Assembly: GCA_030323885.1 (NCBI GenBank)
Contig: CM059190.1
Span: forward strand, 101,292,483 to 101,356,482
DNA length: 64,000 bases
From: Branchipolynoe longqiensis
Lineage: Eukaryota; Annelida; Polychaeta; Phyllodocida; Polynoidae
Reading direction: 5' to 3'
Below the pieces are notes generated by a model. That model was not told where the DNA came from and did not search any database. It worked only from the letters and a program-made list of their open reading frames with translations. The stretch's first letter is position 1. Every line of letters begins with the position of its first letter. Made by a program: the position numbers and the translations under genes. Shown piece by piece: positions 11,801 through 23,400 of the stretch.

Positions 11801-12408
11801 CCCTCCACGAAAAGTCCAGCGCCAGTTCTGGTTCTACAATGCTGAGATCGATGGCGGAATATGTTCCGTAGCCGGGATGCAAATATGTGTATGAGCCATC
11901 GTTCAATACACACAGAGCATGAGCGGCCACAAGGTCCTCAATTCTCTTGCCTTTAGCGTTCCTATTGTCCCCCCCCCCATAATGGGTTGTGGCCGTTAAA
12001 GTCACCCATAAGTAAATATGGGGACGGTAACTGGTCCACAAGGGTGTCCAGTTCTTGTAAAGTGAGAACGGAGCTCGGAGGAATGTAAATGGAACAGATA
12101 GTTACAGTCTTATGCAGCGTCAGACGAACAGCTACAGCCTGTAGTGTTGTGTCTAACGCCACTGGCGTACACACCACATCACGTCTGACCAAGATGGAGG
12201 AGCCGCCAGCGGCTCGGTCTCCATCTGGTGCGTGCTTGTTATGAATGGTGTAGCCTTTAAGACTACAACTGTCAGAAGCTTTTATATAAGTTTCTTGTAG
12301 GCAAACAGCGAGTGGATTGAGGTTGCAACAAAGAAGAGACAACTCTTCGATGTTGCTCCTAAAACCTCGGCAGTTCCATTGAATAAGAGATGCACCTGTC
12401 ACTGTCAT
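8801..12408 (-). pseudogene. LINE ORF2: endonuclease-RT-RNase H (two frame breaks)
   Basis: Starts ATGACAGTG; its ATG overlaps the ORF1 stop as ATGA, suggesting stop-restart translation. APE endonuclease: IQWNCRGFRSN, CLQETY, LLMGDFNGHNPLWG, then GSDHFPI. RT: YRPIALTSCICKTMERLV, FFDLEKAYDTTW, GVPQGSILA, SLFVDDFVLYY (catalytic VDD). RNase H: YTDGSKD, TAEARALLLALE, YSDSFSCL, GNERADRAA. C-terminal CCHC: CIGCQSPLTLKHILLSC. The frame breaks at a 10-C run (11969-11978) and a 6-T run (9455-9460). Both are homopolymers, so either true mutations or sequencing errors. Domain content is otherwise complete. Confidence 0.85.
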
Positions 12409-13667
12409 TTTGGAGCAGTGACAGGTGTTCTCCCCCTCGCCGTTGGTTTGAGGGAGAGACTTCGACTGCGGGTTTCCACAGTCTCAGGCATCTCAATATC
12501 GGCCAGCGCCCGATATCTATTTGATGTTAAGTTTTTGGAGATCGATGACCCCCTGGACGTTTTGTCCGTAGGGGTCAAAGATCCCTTCGGAACTCGGTCC
12601 GACAAATTTTTCTTCTTTTTGGGCATTGCCGGCTCGGCCAGCGTCTGCACCGCAATACTAGTATTAATATTATTACTTTTGATCGAAACCGGCGTCGGAT
12701 TTGGGACTGGGGTGAAGGCAGTGGGCTTCCCTCCAGTCAACCACGTCAGTTCAGTCTGGCATTCAATTGTCCTGTTGGAGGCTTTGGCTGCCGCAGCATA
12801 GCTCTTGGTGATTGGCGAGGGAGTATTCACCTCAGCCAGCCTTCGAGCTTCTGGGTAGCTTAGCCGCTTCTCAGTCTTGATCTGCTGAATTAGCTTTTCT
12901 TTTTTCCAGACAGGACAGTCTTTAGATATGGCCATATGGTCACCCAGGCAATTGGAACATTTTGCCTGGTTTTGACAACTGGTGTTGTCATGACCTTTTT
13001 GACCACACTTAAAACAGATGATTTCATTTTTGCATCTATCCTTGCCATGACCAAACTTCTGGCATTGGAAGCATCGAAGTGGGTTTGGGATGAAGACATC
13101 CACATTCACACTAAGGTATCCAATTTTCAAATTCTTGGGCGGAAAAGGCTTGCCAAACGTGAGGATATATGTCCCTGTTTTTATGGACTTGTTATCCCTC
13201 TATATAACTATTCTTCGTACGTTTAACACTCCTTGAGACTTGAGCTCATGTGCTATCTCATCCTCATCAACACCATCAAGATCTCTAGTCCGGATTACTC
13301 CTTTGCTAGAGTTGAGAGTTCGATGAGGAGAGGCCTTGATGCCGACGCCTGCTAGCGTGCTTGCACGTAGCAGATTGTCGGCATGCGCTTTCTTAGCACA
13401 CTCCACCAGAATATGTCCACTTCGTAGTTTCTTCACGTCTTTGACTGTGCCAGCAATTCCCATAATGCCCTTGTGAATGGCAAAAGGGGAAAGTTTGGCA
13501 ACTGATGCCTCGTTATTCAATGATTCAATCATAATGAACCGTGGCCAATCATCAGCGTTCGGACGTGAGTCCGAATCAGAGTCCGATTTCATTTCCGTGT
13601 CTGGTAATCTTTTCTTATTATTTGGGGGGTTTTGAGTATCCATATTGAAGTGTTTTTGGTTCGTCAT
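12405..13667 (-). pseudogene. LINE ORF1, nucleic-acid-binding protein (one internal stop)
   Basis: About 420 codons in one frame from ATG 13667, interrupted only by TAG at 13202-13200. The N-terminal half is acidic and resembles the RRM-like ORF1 domain (PRFIMIESLN, GHILVECAKKAHADNLL). The C-terminal half has three zinc knuckles: CFQCQKFGHGKDRC, CFKCGQKGHDNTSC and CSNCLGDHMAISKDC. This is the expected ORF1 of an I-type LINE, binding its RNA. The end is basic and Ser-rich (SLSLKPTARGRTPVTAPK). Confidence 0.8.
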
Positions 13668-14130
13668 CCTCGCTCCCCACCCACCACGGAGCCCTCAAAA
13701 TTGGGGTGTGCAGCACTGTGGTAACCGACAGATACACACCAGGGATACGAGGATAATATACGCTAGCATGGAGGCAAAAAAGCATAACCAGTACTAGATT
13801 GACCCTAGCCACCGCCTTCTAGGAAGTGAAGAATGACTTGGTAATTGTGTAAATATAAATATAAATACAGTTGTTGTACTATATATATATCCATTCTCCA
13901 TTAATCTACCTAGGGCTTGGCATGACCAGCCGATTGATTGGAACGGGCCATTCCAACCTCTCGCCTAGATGAAGTCGAGGCCAAAGTGAAGTGTTGGTCC
14001 ACAAGGAGCCTTGGCCCCTTGCAGTCCTCATGCACCAGGATCCCTTCCTCCACCGACACGAGTCGCGACTCACGGCAAACAAGCCGCCCCATTTGTCGCC
14101 TTTTACGATCTGCAAGGGGGTGCAAGGAAA

Positions 14131-14163
14131 CTATTCTACCCCGGTTCCCCACGGGTAGAATAG
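14131..14163. repeat. Perfect hairpin at the 5' end of the I-type LINE
   Basis: CTATTCTACCC at 14131-14141 and GGGTAGAATAG at 14153-14163 form an 11-bp perfect stem with an 11-nt GC-rich loop. It lies exactly at the element's 5' terminus next to the target duplication. Confidence 0.7.
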
Positions 14164-14215
14164 TTAAAGAAAAGAAGAAGAAAGGAAAAATGTATGATTT
14201 GGCTGCAGTCCTTAC

Positions 14216-14354
14216 CTGTAAGGCCTAAGATTGTTCTTGCTGGTGCTACTAGCGGATGACCGGCTACCTGCAGACTGACCAGAGCGGTTAGTCGAACGCT
14301 CTGACCGACCTGTGAGCGGTGCGCTCCCCGGTGTTACAACACTCTCGACTGAGC
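14216..14354 (-). CDS. Large Ser-rich protein gene, exon 4
   Basis: 139 nt between acceptor CGTTGTAG and donor CAG|GTAAGG. Two bases complete the Arg codon left open by the exon ending at 15198. The translation is SVESVVTPGSAPLTGRSE, then Ser/Arg/Asn-rich residues, then NNLRPY with a two-base overhang. It contains no stop in the phase imposed by the previous exon, whereas the first frame does, so the phase fit is informative. Basic, Ser-rich, probably disordered. Confidence 0.65.
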
Positions 14355-14747
14355 CTACAACGATTCAAATCAGTCACATATGTACCGCAAATGACGCAAA
14401 AGCGACTGACATGAAAAGCTGCATCCCTGAACAGAAGCAACATTGAAGATGATATGCAAGGTTCTTACCCAAAGGGACCAATACAATTATTATTAAAATC
14501 CTATTAGAGGTTGTCATGCATATTTTGCAAGGACATCATATGCACTCAATTGTTTTTGGTTGTGAATTTGTACTCATAAATATATTTGAATTATTTCGGA
14601 GTTGTTCATATTTTGATTGAGGATAACAACTCAGAAACATTTAAAAGATATATGTATGCATGTTCGATCCAATGAAGAATGAAACCACAAAATATTATAA
14701 CTATTGCTGTTGGCTAGATTCAAGTATTTTCCCAGGACATAATGTGC

Positions 14748-15076
14748 TTCAGCCTAGTCCAATAAAAGCATCAAATTAAAAAAAAAAAAAGACTTACCTA
14801 GATTTGGTTCAACATATCTAACTTAAATACTGGTGCACACATTAAACATTTGTTCCTTCATAGAAGGCATACTAAGTCAATTTAATACCTTTGATGTGTA
14901 TGACAAAATTAATTTGCCATATTTGCACTTTGAAAGTTCTCCAAAGTTAGCCATTTAAAATAAAAGTCACTTCAAGCTTCAAGTAAAGTCAAATAGATTA
15001 GAATGATCAACCTAATATATATATCTTTTTTATTTTAATGAAAGAAACTCAAAACCATCGAACTATGTAACTTTAG
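14748..15076. mobile_element. TTAA-type MITE family B, degraded copy
   Basis: Left end TAGTCCAATAAAAGCATCAA and right end CCATCGAACTATGTAACTTT match family-B termini. The middle has the family motifs ATCTAACTTAAATACTGGTG and ACTAAGTCAATTTAATA. Confidence 0.65.
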
Positions 15077-15197
15077 CAACAGAAACAATTATCACAAGTG
15101 TAGCCAAGTATGAGAACTGCCTGAGAATAGAAAAAAGGTTATACCATATTAGAATTATGCATTACTTGTTTTCAAGTGATTATTGAAATAGACTTAC

Positions 15198-16480
15198 GGG
15201 TGGAGTCACTTTTTGGAGTAAGTTGGTCATCAATGACTTGGCTGGACACAGTAGAATCTGGCTGGCTGACAGGTTGGCTATTTGGTTTACTGTCGGACAA
15301 GTATTCAACACTTTTCTCTGGTCGATGCCCAGTCTTTCTTACTCTTTTGTTATAATCAGCTTTGTGTTCTCTTTGGATATCAGGTCGGTGTTCAACCGTC
15401 TGCTCTCGTCGGCTATCAGGTTGCTGCTCGGCCTTTTCTTCTTGCTGAAGTTCAGCCTTCTCTTCTTGTTGTTGAGCAGATCGGTATTCGGCATTCTGCT
15501 CTTGTTGATGAGCAGATCGGTATTCAGCATTCTGTTCTTGTTGAGTAGATCTGTAATCAGCATTCCGTTCTTGTTGAGCAGATCGGTATTCAGCCATCTT
15601 TTCTCGTTGGTGATCAGATCGGTATTCAGCATTCTGTTCTTGTTGAGTAGATCTGTAATCAGCATTCCGTTCTTGTTGATCAGATCGGTATTCAGCCATC
15701 TGTTCTCGTTGGTGATCAACTTGATATTCAGCATTCTGCTCTTGTTGATGAGCAGATCGGTATTCAGCATTCTGTTCTTGTTGAGTAGATCTGTAATCAG
15801 CATTCCGTTCTTGTTGATCAGATCGGTATTCAGCCATCTTTTCTTGTTGCTGATCAGATCGGTATTCAGCATTCTGTTCTTGTCGAGTAGATCTGTAATC
15901 AGCATTCCGTTCTTGTTGATCAGATCGGTATTCAGCCAACTGTTCTCGTTTTTGATCAAATCGGTATTCAGCCATCTGTTCTTGTTGAGCAGATGGGTAT
16001 TCCACCTTCTTTTCTTGTGCATCAGGCTGGGGTTCAGTTTCATGTTCTTTTTGCAGATCAGGTTGGTGTTCTGCCTTCTCTTCTCGGATAGCTTTCTGTT
16101 CTTTGACATCAAGTTGGTGTTTAGCTAAATCCTCCAGTTGGAAATTAGGTTCATGTTCATCTACTCTTCTTGATTGGAGCTCAGCTTGATGATCAGCCTT
16201 ATCTTTTGATTGAAATCCAGCTTTTGGTGCAGCCCGGCGACTTAGTTCTAGCTGATTTTCTGCTTCTTCAGTTTTCATTTTCAACTTGAATGCAGTATCA
16301 TATTCCAGTTGAAGCTCAGAATCAAGTTCTACATTATTTTCTGAATAAAACTTTGATAAGCGTTCTGCCCTATTTGCCAAACGGGCTTGATGCCTACTCC
16401 AATGTCCCCGTTCGAGTTCTGTTTGATGTTCTAGGATTTGTAGTTTCTCATGATGAGTTTGACTGTGGTCCGGAATTGAC
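15198..16480 (-). CDS. Large Ser-rich protein gene, exon 3 with Gln/Glu/Tyr-rich repeats
   Basis: 1283 nt between acceptor CCACATTAG and donor CCC|GTAAGTC; both phases match the neighbours (one base in, one base out). It starts RSIPDHSQTHHEKLQILEHQ and continues GHWSRHQARLANRAERLSKF, then a helical segment. Next comes an array of about 11-12-residue units such as MAEYRSDQQERNADYRS and TQQEQNAEYRS, arranged in larger near-identical blocks (about 15450-16000). It ends with a Ser/Pro-rich piece (DSKPNSQPVSQPDSTVSS). The repeats suggest coiled-coil or disordered structure and recent tandem expansion. RAERLSKFY weakly recalls the RLDRLAKIL segment of ALMS1. Confidence 0.7.
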
Positions 16481-17619
16481 CTAATGTGGAGACAGAGAAC
16501 TGTAATTAGGAAAAACAGGTATCTGTAATCATTGTTTACTGTTTGATGGTAACTGGGTCGTTCTCAGAAACTGTGTACCACTTGAGGTAGTTTAGTTGAA
16601 ATGCATATTTCAAAGGAACCCATTATTGGAGTGTCAATATTTAGATTTCATCATTTAGCCCAATAATGTGGGAGATATTTTAGATCAAAAGTAAATGTTA
16701 ATATTGTGTATTATGTATCTTATTGGGATGGATGTAGCTAAATAAATAGAAAATTACATCACTAATTTGTGACATTGTCAACAGCATTGAAAATAAAGTG
16801 TCACAAACATTTCACTTCAAATGGTCATATACAATGTCTTCATTAAGTTGAAAACATTTATTTCTTAAAAAAAAAAAAAATAAAAAATAGTTGACCTTTT
16901 CTGGAGTCATTAACATCGTAACATTCATTTCCACTTGCAAGTACTATCAAACTCTGCATCAAACACTGAGTACAGATACAGTGCAGGAACTATTTTCACC
17001 ATTTCACACTCTATGCATGGACCCAGTTATGGTATAGTAAAAGATAAATCCTGAAATTGCCCCATAACATTGAAATTTGAGCCAAACATTTGTGTAAAAT
17101 TGTTGATTCCACTTGGACTGTTAACTTGTTAATATTTTTCGGCTTTTCTCTTTAATCATCACAAATAAGACAAAAACCATAGCAATGAGGTTTTAAATTA
17201 TTATTACTACTGTTTATAAAGCAAGTGGCATGTGAAATGTCCTAAAAATGCCAACTTTGTATGGAAAATATTTGATTTTGGAGTCAGATTGGTTTCCATG
17301 CTATACTGTTATTTATTGGGTGTGAGCATCATTTGACCTACTTAAAAATGTCAGAATATGTTTATTTTCAATCATTCAGATACAAAAGGACAGACACTTT
17401 CAGGTAGCTTGTATATATAGACTTTGACAGTATTTTGATTTTGTGGTACTGATGTCACAGTATTGGTACACAACTTCTGAGAACGACCCAACTGTCAATG
17501 ATGCTTGACAACATATTACATAGGGTTTTATCATGCAATTGTTAGTTAGTTCCCTCTTAGGCCCAAAACCCAAAAAGCATTCTTAGCGCAGTGGGCAACT
17601 ATTGATTTATTATGATTTA
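16481..17619 (-). other. Intron 2 of the minus-strand gene, proximal part
   Basis: AT-rich, with a poly(A)-like run near 16866. No supported gene or repeat family. Confidence 0.45.
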
Positions 17620-17740
17620 AAATTGCACAGTCCGACGTATTGGGGTTTCTTTTTTGCAGATAAATATATTAGGCTGATCGACAGAATCCACCTGAGTTTA
17701 GTTTGAAGTAAGTTTTTTTTTAAATGGCTAACTTAAAGCG
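17620..17740. mobile_element. Divergent TTAA-type MITE variant
   Basis: AAAATTGCACAGTCCGAC at the left and ATGGCTAACTTAAAG at the right, with GATAAATATATTAGG and ACTTAGTTTGAAGTA-like motifs. A related short form is at 62938-63070. Confidence 0.45.
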
Positions 17741-19035
17741 GGGAGCTATTCGTCGCCGGGAAAACAAACAAACTCAGAATAGTTCAGATGTGTGCCACAG
17801 GGGTGGTGCATCCTTAGTACTGAACCTTTCCACTTGGTGGTGCACAAGAGAGTGACCTAGATTGTTGTGCTGGGTGAGTGGAGAGAAGGGAGGTTAATAC
17901 TGAGGTATTTTCAATCTTATTTAGAGTAGTGTAATGAGGAAATATATTTGCGTAATGTAAAATATATGTTATTACAATTACATTGCATAATTCAATGAGA
18001 AACAGATATAGATGAAAAACTTTTTTTTGTTGTTGAATGTAACATTGCCGGGCACCAGCGATAGTTACAGCTGTAGCCGGTGAGGCCACGGGTGTTTTGC
18101 ATATGTCTTAAAATCCGCGCATGCGCAGAAGCCACGACAGGCCGCTGAAACTGACCGGGCGGCTGAAACCGCCACACCGTGCGACTCGGGTCATTCCAGT
18201 CGTCAGGATTTCAAATAGAACACGGCGAGTGGAGTCGACAAATACACGTGCCGTGTGCAAAAAAAGAATAACTTAGATTAATTAAATGGAAATATAGGTA
18301 AACTAGGCCATCATAAAATACTTTAAATCCTATTTTGCTGTAGTTTTATCGGTTATTAAAAAAAAAAGAAAAAATTGTCCACCCGAGCGCGGAGAAGCGT
18401 ATTCGATCCGAGTTTGTAGGATGTGTGCATGCGCCAATAAGTGACTCGGGTGACCCGAGTTGATGCGCAATCCGCGCATGCGCAGAAGCAACGGCGAGGC
18501 GACGGGTGTTTTGACCATCCCTTGTATATGTGACATCCTATACACAAATAGCCTGAACTGAGACTATTAATTATGTCTGGTCTCTGTGGCCTAGTGGTTA
18601 GAGTGTTGGACTTGTAATCTGAAGTTGTTTGGTGGTGTGAGTTCAAACCCCATACACAGCAGAATCTTTTTTTACATTCATCAACAAAAAAACGTTTTTC
18701 ATCTATATCTGTTTCTCATTGAATTATGCAATGTAATTGTACTAACATATATTTTACATTACACAAATATATTTCCTGATTGAACTACTCTAAAGAAGAT
18801 TGAAAATACCCCAGTTTTACTCTCCCTTCTCTCCACTCACCCAGCCATTTTAAAAACAACAGCTGCCAGCTAGTACCAGCCTCAGAACTGACCCACTTCT
18901 GGTGGTGAAGTGGGTCCCCTACTCTCCCCACACATATTTGGTTCTTTAAATATAAAACCCAAACAAGGTTGTGCTTGGAGAGCATTTGTCGGAGTACGGT
19001 TCCCGTCGCCAGCGACCTATATCTGGCCCCTTTAA
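17740..19035. repeat. Foldback repeat nest with about 180-bp arms
   Basis: 17867-18044 and 18672-18850 are near-perfect inverted copies (shared words include GGGTGAGTGGAGAGAAGG, ATTGCATAATTCAATGAGAA and CAGATATAGATGAAAAAC). Outer ends CTTAAAGCGGGGAGC / CCCCTTTAAG are also inverted. The centre holds a rearranged family-A MITE (18180-18455), two copies of a GCGCATGCGCAGAAGC-containing segment (18105-18140, 18473-18495) and a tRNA-like sequence at 18583-18660. Confidence 0.65.
18583..18660 (+). repeat. tRNA-like sequence (SINE head or tRNA relic)
   Basis: CTCTGTGGCCTAGTGGTTAG gives an A-box-like segment and GAGTTCAAACCCCATA a B-box-like segment, about 75 bp in total. The fold is imperfect and it sits inside a transposon nest. 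It is probably a tRNA-derived SINE head, not a working tRNA gene. Confidence 0.4.
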
Positions 19036-19263
19036 GCTATATTTGAAGTGAAAACATGTCAAATTTCATTATGCACATCAAAATTCGGACACAATAGACT
19101 TCAGAATTAACAGGTTCAACAAAATGGATTTAGTATATTCCTTCTATGCAGCAACAAATGCTTCAAAAGTGCATCAGTATCTAAGGTGGATATATAAAGG
19201 ATAACATCTAGATAAGTCTTTTGGTTTCAAAACTTTATGCTTTCATTGGACTATGCAGCTTTA
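19025..19263. mobile_element. TTAA-type MITE family B, inverted partial copy
   Basis: The right end reads TTTCATTGGACTATGCAGCT and TTTAA. The body carries the reverse complement of family-B words such as TATCTAAG and CTTCTATGCAGCAACAAATG. Confidence 0.6.
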
Positions 19264-19883
19264 ACATAACTTTTGGTGTTTTTTTTGGGTGATGGTGTAT
19301 TTATGCTGCTCATAATAGCCAAATCTAATGACTTGTTTTCACTGCAAGACAGTAATAGTCTTGTGGTTCCGCTTGTTTTGTTACTTTTAGTTGTGTACCT
19401 ATCTACTGCATGCATTCTTTCTCTGTTTGTAAGCATTCTCGCATATCTCCCTACCCTCTGTGAGCCTGTTAGTTCTACAATTGGTTAGTTGTTTGGTTAT
19501 ATTGAGGTAGTGGCAAAGAGGATCCAACAAACCAAACATGAAAGCTGTCAGACGCCTCATTCCTAGTGATCCTACATGATTTAATCTTCAGTAGTCAGTA
19601 GTTGTCAATAGTTCATCATGAAATCCTTTAAAAATCTTTAAGATAATAGTACAAATAATTTTCTTTAAAACATTTGAAAGTACTACTATGTGCATATTAT
19701 ACTAAAATAACTAGTTGATTTATAATATAATAAAGTACAGATTCTAAGCAGTACACCTTTACATACGAAGAACTCCAACACACATAAATTGTGTGAGGAT
19801 TTTACAGATTGAAGTGCATACAACTCAATTTCATTGTTCTACTAAGTTTGTTTGCTGGAGCTGCACATCCTAGTAACATCTAA
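19264..19883. other. Intronic spacer
   Basis: AT-rich; short frames only; no supported gene or repeat. Confidence 0.4.
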
Positions 19884-20445
19884 GGTCATATCAGGAGATG
19901 TACTGTCTTATGACCATGCATACTCGTGGTTATCAATTTGATATGTCATGGGTTTCACTAGGTTGGAGTTAAAACCTGTGGTTAAAACCAATGACCTCTT
20001 GCACACAATGTCGGCCACCACATCCGCTACTAACATCTGTCAAGGATACCATCAAGAGAAACCTGAAGCTGAGAGACATTAAGACCGACTCATGGATGCA
20101 ACTCTCACAACAGAGAGCTAAATGGAGAGCGGCAGTCAAGTAATGAAAGCAGTCTTTGTCGCATCGCGACCGACAGCATGATGATGATGATGATGACTCG
20201 TGGTCACTTCATAGTGTCCCACTGGCAGATCAGGCCAATGGTACCATGACTCAGTAGCCCACTCAGTCACATTATCCTGTTACCGAGCAAGCCAGTCTTT
20301 ACCTATCCTATTATATGCCAGGCACCAGTAAATATACCAATAATTATCAATTTGATATGTCATGGGTTTCACTAGGTTGGAGTTAAAACCGATGACCTCT
20401 TGCACACAATGTCAGCCACCACATCCGCTACTAACATCTGTCAAA
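19884..20445 (-). mobile_element. SINE family S, antisense, split by a chimeric LINE insertion
   Basis: 19884-19930 and 20205-20445 together form one antisense SINE (tail side first, tRNA-like head side at 20341-20445). The interruption at 19931-20204 is flanked by ACTCGTGGT on both sides (19922-19930, 20205-20213). It consists of a near-copy of the SINE head joined to an RTE-type LINE tail. Confidence 0.6.
20041..20204 (+). mobile_element. RTE-type LINE 3' tail
   Basis: GGATACCATCAAGAGAAACC onward matches 7816-7962 almost exactly: the last 30 codons, the 3' UTR and a (GAT)n tail. It is 5'-truncated. Confidence 0.85.
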
Positions 20446-20485
20446 ATTTCATTTAACAATTTACTTTTATTATTTCAATACTAAC

Positions 20486-23400
20486 CTGTCAGAGTGTTTT
20501 TGCTGAAGTCCGTCCTCCTTCATTCGTTCACGTTCACGGAGTCTTTCTGATAGCGGTCTGCGATATGTCCCATCCACATAGTCCTGCATTGTTACTGATC
20601 GAGGGGCAGGTACATACTCTGCCACCTCGTCTCGCCACCTCTCCACCTCAGACAGCTTTTCATCTTTGCCACCTGATTTGTAGTCCTTTTTCTGATTGTT
20701 TTGTGGAGATGGCCGTTGTCTTGAATCTCCTAATGCTTTATGTCTACTCTTTGAAGCCTGTAATAAGATATCTTCATCATGCAAATCACTTGAGGCCCGA
20801 GACACCTTAAAATCTGTATTTGCTGCAGTCAAAATTGTCTCAGTGGTTGTGATCGGTGTGTCCAGGTCTTGCTTCAATGGCGATCGGAGCTCAATACTTG
20901 TATCGAAAGCACTGCTAGACATCTTGTCTAGTTGTGTATTCAGAAAGGAGGTGAGGTTGCCAAATGCGCGAAAAGGTCGTTTTGGTATGGGGGTTAAAGC
21001 TAAGCTGCTTGACGCTGATGAGGCCTTAGATGGTGATCCATGGATATCAGTGTCACTGGCATGGAGGCGTGACTCCTTCTGGGCATTCACAACTCGCATA
21101 CTATCTTCAGCTTCTGCCAGATATTTGTAAGCTTGGCGCTGAGGGGACCCCCTTGCCATTAAATCATGCATCTTTTGGCTCATACTCGTTTTGTCATTAT
21201 CCAAGTGGTGTCTTTTGATTGATATGTGCTCTACTTCTGCATCACTTGCACAGCGAACAAGGCTTTCATAGCTCTGTCCTATGAAGTCATACCGCTTAGA
21301 TACTGGGGTTTTACTGGATACCTTAATGGTCTCTCGAGAAAACTTTGAAACTCTATGGTGTGGTGAAGTTTCCTTCTCAAGTTCACTGGCAATACGTGTA
21401 TATTTTCCCTCATCACCTGCGCCAATGGAAGACAAATTTCCCTCCCCACTAAGAGTTGAGATACCCCTTTGAACAAAAGTAGTCTGCATTTTTGCACTGA
21501 TACCATCAGGCTCCCCATGCGGCATCTGCGTATGGTCAACATGAGACTGAAAGTCACTCCGTGAAGTTACAAAACGATATCCAGATAAGTCCTCTCCAGT
21601 CAGGTCTCCATAATCCCAGCTAAACTTCCTCGGTGTTCCTACTTCGGAACCAGTCACCTTACTACCCGTCTCTTCACTGGCATTTGACATTCTACGAGAA
21701 ACACTTTCAGTTGACCTAATATCAACGGTATCCATTGACAACTCACCTTTCTGCAAGATGGCAAGACCACGCTGGATTTCTTCCAGGTCATTTTGGAGGA
21801 CATCATAATTCACAGATCCAGAGTGGCTGCTACAATTAGAAGAAATGCTACCCTGTCCCCCACTGTTGTCCACTTCTGTCTCTGTGAGTGAGGCCTTTCC
21901 ATAGGACTCACCTTGGTTAGCCTCTCCATGGGACAACTCATGCATCTTCTTCAGTTGACTACTGCTCTGTTGATATCCTCCCTTATAGAGGCTCTCAGTG
22001 CTCTTACTTAACCCACTAAGGTCTATGATGGTTGGTGGAGGAGTGTTGGTGCGCGTTGTTGAGCCAGACGCCAGAGCCAGGGTGATGCTGCGAGCTGGAT
22101 CTTCATACAGATAAGACTTATCATGATCTCTCGAAGTGGTCAAGCGATGGCTCATGCGATCTGTGAGTTGAGTATCATTGGATTCTGCCACTGACTCTGT
22201 CGGAGTTAGATGATGACTACTAACATCCCTAACTGACTTCTCTTTGTGATCATCATCAGAAAGAACCTCACCATATCTTTCCAAAATCTTCTGAACATCC
22301 GGGTTAATTGGCCCATCAGTATCATTTCTGAAGCTTAGAGATGGAGCTTGCTCTTCAAAACTAGCTTCAGCAATAACTGAAACCTTAGGTTTGATAGCAA
22401 TATTGCTAGGATTAATGCTGTTTGGGAGTTCTTGATAGGAAGTGGATGAGGTGTCACTAAATAAGGATTGTGGACTTTCCAGATTACGTGACGCTGCTGG
22501 CTCAGTGCCGTAAATTGGGTTGTTCTTAATAGTCTCTACACTGGCTGAGCTGAGCGGTCTGGAATCATCTCCAGCTTGAGTCTTTGACACGGTAAAACTG
22601 TCATGTGTTGGTTTTCTTAGAAGAAGTGCCACACGTTCTGTCAGACTGCTGCATACAGACTGCTGATCCTCCTCTAGATACTCTACTCCCTTACTGGTTA
22701 CCAATAGATCTTGACTTCGTAAAACTACTTCATTCTCATCTGAACTATGATCTTGAGTCTGACTCTGATAAGATTGAGCACTGGAGGGTTGGGTGGTTGA
22801 TGCTGAACGGTCAGCATCCGTACCACTCATTTTATCCGCATAGTTACTGACAGATTGGTGACTACGGTCACTCCTTTGGGAGCTGCAGCTGGTGATGCTA
22901 TAAGTGGAAAATTGTTCAAACTCTTCCTCACCAGCCCCTGACTGACTCCAAATGGATGTTGCTTGGTCTCCATCACTGATACCGCTAGATTGACGGATGA
23001 GGTGAGCAAAAGTGGACTGTGCATGGCTATTTGTTCCTGAAGTGTTTCTATTCATTGCCAACTGGTCCAAAATACTCACCGCAGGCAAAGATGAGGAGCC
23101 ATCATTAACCCTAACCTGTGAGGAAAGCTTTTCGTTTGGTGTACACATTGAAAGTAATGCTGACGGTGCTAGCACAACTGTTTGTATACCTGATGACCTT
23201 TCAAACCCACCAATAGCAAGTCGTTCATATTCCAGCACTCGAGCTCCAACACTGAAATGCTCTGTTGGAACAGGGTCTTCTTCCTGGCTAAATTTTCCCT
23301 CACCACTTCCTCTCAATTGTACATCATTATCTTGTAAGCTCTCTTGTGTTTTGCTTTTCTGGAATTCCCAAATGCGTCCTTCAACACTCAAAGGTTCCGT

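Larger units (their letters stand above)
8483..14164 (-). mobile_element. Full-length I/Nimb-like non-LTR retrotransposon
   Basis: A 5.7-kb LINE in the same orientation as the host gene, inside its large intron. The 3' end (left) carries an (AATC)n tail preceded by a segment with GCCGACACGGCGTAAA, as in I-group LINEs. The 5' end (right) starts with a perfect 11-bp-stem hairpin. An 11-bp target duplication flanks it. It contains ORF1 with CCHC knuckles and ORF2 with endonuclease, RT, RNase H and a terminal CCHC. The presence of RNase H places it in the I group rather than Jockey or RTE. The 40 bases between its right target duplication and the exon at 14216 are all that remain of the host intron there. 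Confidence 0.85.

Noticed and set aside
15223..16128. A 301-residue plus-strand frame rich in RSVFSILFLLSRS repeats
   Set aside because: It is the antisense of exon 3's coding repeats. The minus-strand frame has matching splice phases on both sides.
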